From assembly GCA_963724695.1 (NCBI GenBank), contig CAVRVW010000011.1:434001-498000 (forward strand): 64,000 nt of DNA. The letters are read 5' to 3'. Shown in pieces: positions 50,964 through 59,362 of the stretch. Made by a program: the position numbers and the translations under genes. This stretch comes from CAVQFD01 sp963724695. GTDB taxonomy: Bacteria; Acidobacteriota; Vicinamibacteria; Vicinamibacterales; CAVVIG01. Positions within the stretch are counted from its first letter, which is position 1; each line of letters starts with the position of its first letter. The notes below the pieces were generated by a model. It saw nothing but the letters and a program-made list of their open reading frames with translations. It was not told the DNA's origin and made no database searches.

Positions 50964-51046
50964 GAGTGCTGATTGCTAAGTGCTAATTGCAGTTGCCGAT
51001 TGGTCACTCCAATCAGCAATCAGCAATTAGCATCTTAGCACTCTCT
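50964..51046. repeat. GTGCTGATTGCTAA palindromic tract
   Basis: Left arm AGTGCTGATTGCTAAGTGCT with AATTGCAGTTGCCGATTGG; right arm CCAATCAGCAATCAGCAATT with AGCATCTTAGCACTCT, its imperfect reverse complement. Loop TCAC. It lies between convergent ahcY and the next gene and probably terminates both. Confidence 0.82.
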
Positions 51047-51052
51047 GAGAGA

Positions 51053-51436
51053 TTACCGAGAAACCATCTTCAGATCAGCGGCGGTGATCGTCATCTTTCC
51101 CGCGTTGGTGACGACATCGCCGGTGACTTCGACCACGTGTCCGACGTGCGGCACCAGCTTGGCGTTCATGTCGGCCGTAACAGCACCCGACAGCGAGTAG
51201 ACCTTCCCGTCGTCGGTCAGAAGAGCCATCTGGTTGCCCTTCTTGGCGCAGGCCACCGCACACCCGGCGACGTCGGCGGGCATCTTGTGATCGGCGCCGG
51301 TGTTGTTCTTCATGTCCTTCATGTAGCAGGACTGATCGACAATCCGGCCCTTCACGGTTTCGGTCGCGGCAAAGGCGGGAGCGGCAAGGGCGACGAGCAA
51401 CGCGACGCCGATCGATGCTGCAAGCACGTTCCGCAT
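51053..51436 (-). CDS. Small exported protein (DUF5818-like)
   Basis: Intact, 127 residues. Signal peptide ending AAPAFAA. The mature chain (ETVKGRIVDQSCYMKDMKNN, GCAVACAKKGNQMALLTDDG, HVGHVVEVTGDVV) has three cysteines and a beta-rich OB-like pattern seen in many secreted acidobacterial and myxobacterial proteins of unknown role. The Cys-x3-Cys pair (CAVAC) might bind metal or form a disulfide; this is not established. Ribosome site GAGGAGG precedes the start. Confidence 0.75.
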   Translation of the reverse strand: MRNVLAASIGVALLVALAAPAFAATETVKGRIVDQSCYMKDMKNNTGADHKMPADVAGCAVACAKKGNQMALLTDDGKVYSLSGAVTADMNAKLVPHVGHVVEVTGDVVTNAGKMTITAADLKMVSR

Positions 51437-51525
51437 GAGAACCTCCTCGTGAACCGGTGTTCCTCGTGCGGTTTTACGCCCCGCCGATCAGACTGTCAAC
51501 GACAACCGCATCACAACTGGTCAAT

Positions 51526-51597
51526 ATCTGTAAATTGCTCGGGTAGGATTAACCAGCTGAGCCACGCGTCGTAAATCTACCCGAGCAATTTACAGAT
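51526..51597. repeat. Perfect 21-bp inverted repeat with tRNA-D-arm-like loop
   Basis: Arms 51526-51546 (ATCTGTAAATTGCTCGGGTA plus G) and 51577-51597 are exact reverse complements; the 30-nt loop contains AACCAGCTGAGCCACGCGTC, whose complement reads GTGGCTCAGCTGGTT like a tRNA D-arm. It sits in the divergent gap, ending 26 bp before the methyltransferase start. Confidence 0.9.
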
Positions 51598-51623
51598 ACT
51601 GCCATTCGTCGGCCTCTTGGAAT

Positions 51624-52451
51624 GTGAAGAAACGATACAGCTATCTCCTCGGCGATGCGCAGCGGGAGGCAGCGCGGCTGCGGGCGCAGGCGCGCCTGTG
51701 GGACCCGGTGTCCTTTGCGCTGTTCGACCGGATCGGCATCAAGAAAGGCTGGCGGATCCTGGAGATCGGTCCGGGGCAAGGATCGCTGCACCTCGAGCTG
51801 CGGCGGCGCGCGGGACGAGCGGTGGACGCGGTCGAGCGCTCGCCCTTGTTCGCGACCGAGCTCGCGCGGCGCTGCCGCCGCGACGGCCTGGGCCAGGGCG
51901 CGCTCTGGCAGACCGACCTCATCCATGCGCCGCTGCCGACGGCCGCCTACGACTTGATTTTCACGCGCTGGGTCTTCCTCTTTCTGCCGGACGTGCAGGC
52001 GCACATTGCGAAGCTCGTGCGTGCATTGAAGCCTGGCGGTCGGCTCGCCGTGCAGGACTACCACCGCGAAACGATGGCGCTTGTGCCGCGCTCGCCGGAC
52101 TGGGAAACCTTTCTGGAAGCCGACCGGCTGTTTTTCGCATCCGAGGGCGGGGACGTCAGCGTCGGCGGATGGCTGCCGGAGCGGTTCCGACGGGCCGGGC
52201 TCGCGCTCGAAAGCACAGAGGTGACGATCAAGAGCGGCCATCCAGGGTCGGCGGTCTGGACCTGGCTGTCGACGTACTTCCTCGGCATCATGCCGCGTTA
52301 CACGGGACGCCCGCCATTCGGCCAGGCGGAAGCGCGACGTCTCGTGCGCCACTGGCGGAAGGCCGCAAACGAGCCCACCTCACTCCTCATCGGCCCCGCA
52401 CTGCTCGACGTCGTCGGCCGCAAGCGCAAGCGTTCGCGATCGGGCTGCTAG
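51624..52451 (+). CDS. Class I SAM-dependent methyltransferase
   Basis: Intact, 275 residues. Motif I ILEIGPGQGSLHLEL, acidic motif VDAVERS, and LIFTRWVFLFLPDVQAHIAK with LKPGGRLAVQDYH give a Rossmann-type methyltransferase. The chain resembles UbiE/methyltransferase-11 small-molecule enzymes; substrate unknown. The start MKKRYSYLLGDAQREAARLR has no strong ribosome site; the perfect inverted repeat just upstream may affect its expression. It converges on the next gene, the two stops sharing CTAG. Confidence 0.85.
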   Translation: MKKRYSYLLGDAQREAARLRAQARLWDPVSFALFDRIGIKKGWRILEIGPGQGSLHLELRRRAGRAVDAVERSPLFATELARRCRRDGLGQGALWQTDLIHAPLPTAAYDLIFTRWVFLFLPDVQAHIAKLVRALKPGGRLAVQDYHRETMALVPRSPDWETFLEADRLFFASEGGDVSVGGWLPERFRRAGLALESTEVTIKSGHPGSAVWTWLSTYFLGIMPRYTGRPPFGQAEARRLVRHWRKAANEPTSLLIGPALLDVVGRKRKRSRSGC

Positions 52452-53371
52452 CTGCCTATCTCGAACAAACGGCCGATCGTGAACGAGAACACCCGAACAT
52501 CGTGTGAGTTCGATCCTCGAGCGGTCAGAAGGAACGATCCGGAAACGTCCCACGGACCCCACGAGTAGGAGACACCGCCTCCCGCGTGAAGGTAGTTGTC
52601 GCGCAGCATCCGGTGATACTCGGTCAGCCGTTCCGGAAACCCTTTGACCTCGTCAGGCATTCGCAGTCCGCCGTGCGTCCGTTGCCAGGTGGCAACACCC
52701 CGAGCGGAAAACCCTCGAGGTAACACGAAGCCAGCCTGCGCATACCCGTTGCTGCGGTTGTTGGGAACGTCGAGAAACTGCTCGACAATCGTGTAGCGGT
52801 AACCAGCCTGCACGGACATGCCCGTCAGCAGCCAATCGAGGCGCTGGCCCGCATCCGCCCCGACCTTGAGCTCCTTGAGCTGGCGGCCAACCACCGCTTC
52901 GCCCACGTAGTCGTAGGCATGGCTGGGCAAGCCGCTGGACACAAACGACGTCAGCATGAATGCGCGGTTCATGTTGATCAGGTTGTACCTGATCGTCAAA
53001 CCGAAATCGGCAAAGTCGCTGTTCCAGCATCGACAGGAATCGACGTCCTCGAATGGGATCCCCTCCGGCGGCGGATTCGGATCGGTGAACTTTGCGACCA
53101 CGTAGGGCAAGGTTGTCGACACCGACAGCCGGTCGGTGAAGGCATAGTCCACTTCCACATCGAACCCCAGGTTGATGGCCTTGCCGACTGCTGCCCGGGT
53201 GCCGTCGTTCCGCATCCGGCCGACGTGATCGATCTCCTGCACCACGAATGTGACGGCACCGGTGCGCTCGGGCAGAACCCAGGCCTGGCCCATCGCGGGG
53301 CGAACACCCGCGGCCATCGCCGTCGCGATGGCGGCGACAGACCCGACCGTCCGAATGAGCCGCTCTTTCAC
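52448..53371 (-). CDS. Outer-membrane beta-barrel protein of unknown function
   Basis: Intact, 307 residues. Signal peptide ending VRPAMGQ; the mature chain opens AWVLPERTGAVTFVVQEIDH, typical of acidobacterial transporter-like barrels. Alternating strands ending in aromatics recur (LSVSTTLPYVVAKF, FGLTIRYNLINMNRAFML, SVQAGYRYTIVEQFLDV, SYSWGPWDVSGSFLLTARG) and the C-terminus VRVFSFTIGRLFEI fits a barrel signal. Function unknown. Its ATG overlaps the stop of the preceding gene (ATGA), so it is translationally coupled to the exported receiver-like protein. Confidence 0.75.
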   Translation of the reverse strand: MKERLIRTVGSVAAIATAMAAGVRPAMGQAWVLPERTGAVTFVVQEIDHVGRMRNDGTRAAVGKAINLGFDVEVDYAFTDRLSVSTTLPYVVAKFTDPNPPPEGIPFEDVDSCRCWNSDFADFGLTIRYNLINMNRAFMLTSFVSSGLPSHAYDYVGEAVVGRQLKELKVGADAGQRLDWLLTGMSVQAGYRYTIVEQFLDVPNNRSNGYAQAGFVLPRGFSARGVATWQRTHGGLRMPDEVKGFPERLTEYHRMLRDNYLHAGGGVSYSWGPWDVSGSFLLTARGSNSHDVRVFSFTIGRLFEIGS

Positions 53372-53892
53372 TTCGATCCCTTCACCGCCTTGGCCTGAGC
53401 CGCACGCCGTGTCGCGACCGCAACGTCGATGGCGTCGACGAAGGTCTGACTCCGGGTGGGTGTCTTCAGGATCGTGTCGTATTGTTTCTTCGCCGCGGCG
53501 AGATCAACGGCCTTCGCATCTGCCGCAAAGGCGAGGACGGCGGGCGAACCGGCAAGCGGCGGGAGCACCAACGCCTGCCCGGACAGATCGAGCACGACGA
53601 CGTCCCATGTGCTCTCTCGCAGAGTCCTATCCAGTTCGTCGACGCTTCCGATGACCGCCGGCCGGTACCCCGCCTTTCGCAACGCGGGACCGATGGAGGA
53701 CTTGTCGAACGCTGACACGGACACGGACGCCAGGTACACCAGAACGCTTGCCTCTTGCCTCACCGACGGCTTCAGCTCGAAACGCATGCCGCGGCTCGGC
53801 ACGAGAAACTTGTCGCCGCAAGCCAGAGTATCAGCGCTCGCCATGCTGCCGATGACAAGGGCCAGACCGGCTGCGCTCCATTCCTTCTTCAT
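53368..53892 (-). CDS. Exported receiver-like protein
   Basis: Intact, 174 residues. Signal peptide to about residue 24 (ends DTLACG), so the product is periplasmic or lipid-anchored. The mature chain has the alternating beta/alpha layout of a response-regulator receiver: VLVYLASVS, PALRKAGYRPAVI, DVVVLDLSGQAL with Asp where the phosphoacceptor would be, SPAVLAFAAD, and a last helix. The acidic pair at the first strand end is missing, so phosphorylation is unlikely, and the periplasm lacks ATP. Probably a recruited fold. It lies 18 bp after the kinase gene and overlaps the barrel gene by 4 bp. Confidence 0.65.
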   Translation of the reverse strand: MKKEWSAAGLALVIGSMASADTLACGDKFLVPSRGMRFELKPSVRQEASVLVYLASVSVSAFDKSSIGPALRKAGYRPAVIGSVDELDRTLRESTWDVVVLDLSGQALVLPPLAGSPAVLAFAADAKAVDLAAAKKQYDTILKTPTRSQTFVDAIDVAVATRRAAQAKAVKGSK

Positions 53893-53910
53893 GGTTCCTC
53901 CAGTTTCAGA

Positions 53911-56508
53911 TCACCCTGGCAATCCGACGCGCTGGATTGCCGCTTCGAACCTTGGATCACGGCGAACGGCGTCCCATGAGGAATCGACCCGAAGGAAGAC
54001 CAGGCCGGCCGATCGATCCTCGAACGACGCCGCCATGAGCTCGAAGGCACGCTCCTTCTCGCCAAGCCGTGCGTAGAGACGAGCGAAGTCGAGGGGCGAC
54101 ACATAAGCGCCTGTTCCGGCTCTCGCCTGGAGGTCTTCGAGTTGCCCCTCTGCCTCGCGCCGCTCGATCCGCGCGTAGCCCTCCGCACCATGCAGGGGTT
54201 GATCACCAAGGAACTCGACACCGCCGACGCCGGCGGCTCGCCGCCTGGCCTCGATCGCATCGTCGAACCGCGACTGCAGGCGCCGCGCTTCGGCCAGGCC
54301 GAAATAGGCCCGGGGATCGTCCGGCGTGTCGTGAATGACCCTGTCGTAGAGCGTCACAGCTGCGTCGAGCTGGCCGGCTTTGGCCAGCAGGTCGGCCTCG
54401 CGGAGCACGCACGCGGCACTCAGGGGATCGGCCAGTCTTGCCGCTCGGGCAAACTGGAGCGCTTCGTCGGTCCGGCCGAGCGCCCAGCACTGCAAGGCGC
54501 GCAACGTCAGCAGTTCTGCCTGCACTTCGCCGCGACGTGACGCCGAGGCGACCTGCCATTCGCGGTCGGCTGCCGCCCAGTCCCACCGATAGTAGAACTG
54601 CGCGGCGCTCGCTTCGGCGTGCGCGTCTGGCAGTTCAGCGTCGAGCGCAAGCGCGCGTTCGATGCTCGCCGTCGACTGCGGCCAGGCGGTGCTCGGCGCC
54701 TCGTATCCGTCGATCGCCATGACCGAATAGGTGGAAGCCAGCGTCACGTGCGCGAGCGCAAAAGCGCGATCGTCCGAGATGGCCCGGAGGAGCAGAGACC
54801 GCGCCGTCAGGTAGCCGTCCTCGTGCTGGAGTCTGAAATGATGGACCGCCTGGAGATAGAGGTCGTAGGCCCGTGAGTTGGTAGTCAGCGCGCGTGTGAA
54901 CATCCGTTCGTCTTCGCCGGCGAGTGTGACGCCCAGGCCGTCGCGCACGATCGCCGCCGCAATTTCGTCGTGCATGGCCAGCACGTCGGTGTGCGGGCGA
55001 TCGAGCACGGCGCCCCAGAGGCGGCTGGATCGCGCGACGTCGACGAGCTCGGCGGAGACGATGAGCCGCCCGGCCCGGCGCATCAGGGAGCCGGTCAGGA
55101 CCACATCGGCGCTCAGCTGACGTCCGATGGCTCCGGCATCCACCGTCGTCGAGTCCTTGAAATGCAGCACCGCACTCAGCGCCTTGACCTCGACGCCCGG
55201 CACCAGGGAGAGCCGGCGGATCAGGCTATCGGCCAGGCCTTCGCACAAATAGTCCGCGCCCTCGTCGCCAGCCGGGTTCAAGAACGGAAGGACCGCCAGC
55301 CTGCGGGTCGCGCGCCCGTCAGCCCAGAACCGCCAACCAGCGATGCTCGCGACACCCCCTAACGCGGCCGCCGTGGTCAACCACATCAAGCGACGTCGGG
55401 ACAGCACGGTGCTGTCTCGTTGCTGCCACTCTTCGCGAATCTCGCGAAGGCGAAGCGCCAGCTCGCCCGTGCTGCTGAACCGCTTGTCCCTGTCCTTCTC
55501 CAGGCATCTGCCCATGACTTCGCGGAGCTCGGTCATCGGGCCTGGCTGGGCACCGGGAATCGGTGCTGGCTCCCGGCCGATGATGCCAGCGATCGTCTCG
55601 GCCTTCGTTGGGTACTCGAACGCGCGACTGCCCGTTAACATCTCGTACAGGATCGCGCCGAACGCGAACTGGTCGGAACGATGATCGACCATCTGGCAGA
55701 GCGCCTGTTCGGGCGACATGTAACCGGCAGTTCCGGCCAGGGTTGTCCGCCCGTCCGAATGACCCTGCCGCAGCAGATCCTGAGGCACCGTGCCCGCCGC
55801 AACGCTGAGGCCGCGTTCGCGTTTCGCGATGCCGAAGTCGAGGATCTTGACCAGACCGTCCGAGGTCACCATCACGTTCTCTGGCTTCAAGTCGCGGTGA
55901 ACAATCGTCCCGGCGTGCGCAGCGGCCAGTCCCTCGGCCAGCTGCACGCCGATGGCCAGGATGCGGTCCGTTGACAGGCGACCGTTCGCCAGCATCGCCC
56001 GAAGTGTCGAACCGCGCACCAGTTCCATCGCGATATAGGCCACGTCGTTCGCGTTGCCCACGCCGTAGATAGTGACGATGTTGGGGTGATTGAGGCTCGA
56101 GGCCGTACGGGCCTCTTCCTCAAAGCGATTCATGAAGGCCGCGTCTCCGGTGACGGAGGACACCACCTTCAGTGCCACTTCGCGTTCGAGCCGCACATCT
56201 CTCGCGCGATACACGTCGCCCATCCCACCCGCGCCCAGGAAGGCCAGCGCCTCGTATCCAGGAATCTGACAAGTGTCGTCGTCATCGATGGGCGTTGTAC
56301 AGGCCAGGTCGCGAGCGGCTTCTTCGAGCGCAGGCCGTGCGAGAAAGCCTTCGGCGGCGTCCTCGTGCTCGAGGAGCGATTCGACGTCCCGTCGCAGCGC
56401 TTCGTCGCCAGCACAAGCCGACGTCAGGAACGCTTCTCGTCTGTCAGGGTCGCGTTCCATCGCGGCGGCTGCGAGCGATTCGACCTGCGCCCAGCGGCTC
56501 ACGGTCAT
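53911..56508 (-). CDS. Ser/Thr protein kinase with TolB/FlgO-like and TPR region
   Basis: Intact, 865 residues from ATG 56508. N-terminal 80 residues are helical; kinase domain about 85-360 with LGAGGMGDVYRARD (Gly loop 91-98), Lys114, HRDLKPEN (HRD 204-206), DFG 224-226 and GTAGYMSPEQA. One membrane span (MWLTTAAALGGVASIAG) near residue 380 is followed by a TolB/FlgO-like domain (RRLAVLPFLNPAGDEGADYL, ADVVLTGSLMRRAGRLIVSA) and TPR-type helices (AYFGLAEARRLQSRFDDA, ARLYARLGEKERAFELMAAS). The start overlaps the sigma-factor stop by ATGA, so the two are coupled. A further in-frame ATG at 56544 is less likely. Confidence 0.9.
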   Translation of the reverse strand: MTVSRWAQVESLAAAAMERDPDRREAFLTSACAGDEALRRDVESLLEHEDAAEGFLARPALEEAARDLACTTPIDDDDTCQIPGYEALAFLGAGGMGDVYRARDVRLEREVALKVVSSVTGDAAFMNRFEEEARTASSLNHPNIVTIYGVGNANDVAYIAMELVRGSTLRAMLANGRLSTDRILAIGVQLAEGLAAAHAGTIVHRDLKPENVMVTSDGLVKILDFGIAKRERGLSVAAGTVPQDLLRQGHSDGRTTLAGTAGYMSPEQALCQMVDHRSDQFAFGAILYEMLTGSRAFEYPTKAETIAGIIGREPAPIPGAQPGPMTELREVMGRCLEKDRDKRFSSTGELALRLREIREEWQQRDSTVLSRRRLMWLTTAAALGGVASIAGWRFWADGRATRRLAVLPFLNPAGDEGADYLCEGLADSLIRRLSLVPGVEVKALSAVLHFKDSTTVDAGAIGRQLSADVVLTGSLMRRAGRLIVSAELVDVARSSRLWGAVLDRPHTDVLAMHDEIAAAIVRDGLGVTLAGEDERMFTRALTTNSRAYDLYLQAVHHFRLQHEDGYLTARSLLLRAISDDRAFALAHVTLASTYSVMAIDGYEAPSTAWPQSTASIERALALDAELPDAHAEASAAQFYYRWDWAAADREWQVASASRRGEVQAELLTLRALQCWALGRTDEALQFARAARLADPLSAACVLREADLLAKAGQLDAAVTLYDRVIHDTPDDPRAYFGLAEARRLQSRFDDAIEARRRAAGVGGVEFLGDQPLHGAEGYARIERREAEGQLEDLQARAGTGAYVSPLDFARLYARLGEKERAFELMAASFEDRSAGLVFLRVDSSWDAVRRDPRFEAAIQRVGLPG

Positions 56509-57104
56509 CTCCCCACCGTGTGCGAGAGTTCCCGCAGGAGCCACATCTTGGCGATCTGCCAGTCCCGCATCACCGTTCGCTGCGACACCTGCAGCGCCTC
56601 CGATGTCTCGGCAACGTTCAGGCCGCCAAAAAATCGCAGCTCGACCACCTGCGCCTTTCGCGCATCGACGGCCGTGAGCGCCGCAAGGGCGTCGTCGAGA
56701 GCCACGAGATCGAGCCCTCGCTCGACGGGAATGCCCCGCACCTCGTCGAGCGAGACTCGTTGGGCGCCACCGCCCCTCTTCTGGTACAGCCGAGACCTGG
56801 CGTAGTCGACCAGGATCCGGCGCATGAGCCGGGCCGACAGCGCGAAGAAGTGGGCGCGATCCCTCCAGTCCACGCGGCCGAGATCCACGAGACGCACGTA
56901 CGCTTCGTTGACCAGGGCGTCGGTCCGCAAGGTGTGATCGTCACGTTCGCGGCGCAACTGCGACCTGGCCAGCCGACGCAGTTCGCCGTGCACGAGAGGC
57001 GTCAACTCGGCGAGGGCCGACTCCTCGCCACGGCTCCACGCCACGAGCAGACTGGTGATGTATTCAGGCGAGCGGCGCGCGGTCGACGTCCTCGCGGCAG
57101 CCAT
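56505..57104 (-). CDS. ECF-type RNA polymerase sigma factor (TIGR02999-like)
   Basis: Intact, 199 residues. Region 2: LVNEAYVRLVDLGRVDWRDR, HFFALSARLMRRILVDYARS; region 4: DARKAQVVELRFFGGLNVAE then TSEALQVSQRTVMRDWQIAK, a standard helix-turn-helix. The family is expanded in Acidobacteriota and Planctomycetes, usually beside a kinase with TPR repeats, as here. It probably directs transcription of a small regulon that may include its own operon. No anti-sigma gene is nearby; the coupled kinase may take that role (inference). Confidence 0.92.
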   Translation of the reverse strand: MAAARTSTARRSPEYITSLLVAWSRGEESALAELTPLVHGELRRLARSQLRRERDDHTLRTDALVNEAYVRLVDLGRVDWRDRAHFFALSARLMRRILVDYARSRLYQKRGGGAQRVSLDEVRGIPVERGLDLVALDDALAALTAVDARKAQVVELRFFGGLNVAETSEALQVSQRTVMRDWQIAKMWLLRELSHTVGR

Positions 57105-57216
57105 CGAAATGGCCGGATTGTACTCCCACCTGCCTGGCGGACCGAGACCGTTTGACAGGTGAAAAGAGGTTCCGGATCCGTGGCAGTTTCCTGCCTTGGT
57201 TCTCGCTTTACTAAGG

Positions 57217-57243
57217 GGGTCTATAGGCCGTTCCTAGAGACCC
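57217..57243. promoter_or_regulatory. Hairpin in a divergent intergenic region
   Basis: GGGTCTATAGG and CCTAGAGACCC pair at 10 of 11 positions around CCGTT. It lies 113 bp upstream of the sigma-factor start and 122 bp before the lipoprotein gene. It could be an operator or a stray terminator; no T-run follows. Confidence 0.4.
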
Positions 57244-57364
57244 GTGGCGGTGTTGTTTCCCGTTCGAGTCGGCCAGTTCGTCGCTGCCTGGCGGGTTTGG
57301 GCATCGGTTCGCGCTCCTACAAGTACCAGCGAACCTGATCCAGTCGGTCAGGAAAGGAACTGCC

Positions 57365-58327
57365 ATGCGGCTAGTGATCATCTGCCTGGCGCTTGCGTGC
57401 GCGCTGGCCTGTGGTGACGAGGGCCCGACCTCAGTAGCACCCAGCCGGACGCCGGCGACACCCGGTCCCCCGCCGGCCCAAAGCTCGACACCATTCCGCG
57501 CGACCGGTACCGTCGCCGAGATCGATGCCGGCCCGGTCGCCGACGCCGTTGTCAGCTTCGTCCACTGCAGCGATCGCTCCGAACTCGGCCGGACACTGAC
57601 CGATGCTGACGGTAGGTTCTCCCTGGAGGTCCAGGCACAGAGTCGGCCCTGCCTGCGTGTGCAGAAGGAGGGGTACGTGCTGTTAGCGCCGTACTTCAAC
57701 GGGCCGATAGAAGGCGTCACCCTCAGGATGCAGCGGCTGCGACAGACGACCGGCACGGTCTTCGAGGTTGATGGCGGTCCGGTTGCGGGCGTCAAGGTCT
57801 CGGCGTCCGGGGCGGCGACTTTCACCAACGCCAACGGATCCTTCAGTCTTGGTGAAGTTGGCGGTTGGCTCTCTCTATCAGCCGCTGGCTATGTTTCCAA
57901 CGCCGTCATGGTGCCGGAGGGGCAAGACATTGCCCTTGAAACCGTCCGAATCCAGCGTGAGATCCTGATCTCGGGTGAAACGAGTCTCGCCGCTCGTATC
58001 TCCTCAGACGACGTCAACTATGACCTTTGGGACGAGCGCAACTGGTGCACGTGCAAGTGGATCACGCTCGACACCGGAGGGCGGAAGCTGAACGTCAGTC
58101 TGAATTGGTCAGGCGAGAGCCCACTGTTTTTGTTGGCCGCAGAAGAAGGCTACGGTCCGTACACGGCGGCGACTGGAAAACCCGGTGAGGCGGCGGTTTC
58201 AATCCTGGTGTCGGCGGCGACACGCTACCTCGTTGTCGGCCTCAGGAATAAGGCGTCCGTCTTTCAACCGCCTCTCCCGCACACGCTACCGCCGATCGCG
58301 TTCGAGCTCACGACCAATGTGCCGTAG
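57365..58327 (+). CDS. Lipoprotein with carboxypeptidase-regulatory-like domains
   Basis: Intact, 320 residues. Lipobox LALACG gives lipidation at about Cys16; a Pro/Thr linker follows. Two beta-sandwich domains (TGTVAEIDAGPVADAVVSFV, TDADGRFSLEV; TGTVFEVDGGPVAGVKVSAS, TNANGSFSLGE) resemble CarboxypepD_reg modules. The last 120 residues hold WCTCKWITLDTGG and LNVSLNWSGESPLFLLAA, a pattern like PPC domains of secreted proteins, with a CxC pair. Cell-envelope role, partner unknown. First of three tandem genes; the next is a clear paralogue. Confidence 0.78.
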   Translation: MRLVIICLALACALACGDEGPTSVAPSRTPATPGPPPAQSSTPFRATGTVAEIDAGPVADAVVSFVHCSDRSELGRTLTDADGRFSLEVQAQSRPCLRVQKEGYVLLAPYFNGPIEGVTLRMQRLRQTTGTVFEVDGGPVAGVKVSASGAATFTNANGSFSLGEVGGWLSLSAAGYVSNAVMVPEGQDIALETVRIQREILISGETSLAARISSDDVNYDLWDERNWCTCKWITLDTGGRKLNVSLNWSGESPLFLLAAEEGYGPYTAATGKPGEAAVSILVSAATRYLVVGLRNKASVFQPPLPHTLPPIAFELTTNVP

Positions 58328-58342
58328 CCAGGGAGAGGCACG

Positions 58343-59347
58343 ATGACCTACGTCCGAAGCACTGTGGCCAGTCGACCGAAACTCGGCGTGCTGGTCCTGT
58401 CGCTCGCGACCCTCACGGCGCCTGCGTCGCCGGCTGTGGAGATGATACGCCGACACCGCTCGCACCCACTCCCGCTTCCGCTCCGGCATCGACTCCGGCC
58501 CCGATAACACTCCGTGCGACCGGCACCGTCGTCGAGAACGGTGGCGGCCCGGTCCCGGACGCCATCGTTGGCCTCTTACGCTGCGGCGGCGACTCCGTCC
58601 TCGTTCAAACGCTGACCGGCGGCGCCGGTGAGTTCAGCCTGACGGTCGATGCGCCGACCGGGAAACTGGTGCGTGCGCGCGCACAAGGAAGGATATACGT
58701 GGATGGCCACGAGCACCTGCGAAGGCATCACCCTCAGGCTTCAGCGACTGCGAAAGACGACCGGCACCGTCGTCGAGGTCGATGGCGGTCCGGTCCCGGG
58801 AGTGAAGGTCTTTGCCGATGGAGCCTCGACATTGACCGACGGCGATGGATTCTTCTCTCTGGAGCGAGTCGGCTATTTCCTGAGTCTCGCTGCGGACGGC
58901 TACGTGAGCAGACAACTGCCGGTGCCGGCGGGGCAAGACCTTGCGCTCGGCACCCTCCGCATCCAGCGGCAGATCGCGATGTCTGGGGCGTCGCGCCTCG
59001 CGAGCCGGATATCTTCGGCGGACGTCGCTTATGACCTCTCCGACATATGGGAAGAGTCGTACGGCGTGTCGTGCGAGCCGTGTAAATGGATCAACCTGGA
59101 CACCACGCGGCGGGAGTTGAACGTTCACCTCCAGTGGTCCGGCGAGATACCACTCCAGTTGTGGAGCGCGGTAGGCGGCGCCTACGTCATTTCCCAGACG
59201 GTGACCGCGGCCCCAGGCGAAACCGCAGTCTCCCTGCGAGTGACGGCCAACACGCGACACCTCCTCGTGGGTATCAGAACGCAGTCGGGGCAATCACGCG
59301 GGCTTCAGCAACCGGTGCCTTTCGAGCTCACGGCCAGCATACCGTAA
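58343..59347 (+). CDS. Paralogous lipoprotein, frameshifted
   Basis: About 333 residues joined. The first frame gives MTYVRSTVASRPKLGVLVLS; after a frame change near 58415 the lipobox VAGC and a Thr/Pro linker appear, then TGTVVENGGGPVPDAIVGLL. A second change near 58690 leads to ITLRLQRLRKTTGTVVEVDG, GDGFFSLERVGYFLSLAADG and the C-terminal CEPCKWINLDTTRRELNVHL. Domain order and wording repeat those of the preceding gene, so this is a local duplication. It begins 16 bp after the first paralogue. Confidence 0.72.
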
Positions 59348-59362
59348 CGCAGACAGAGGACA

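Noticed and set aside
51547..51576. A tRNA gene in the palindrome loop
   Set aside because: Only a D-arm-like stretch is present; no acceptor stem, anticodon arm or T-arm can be drawn.
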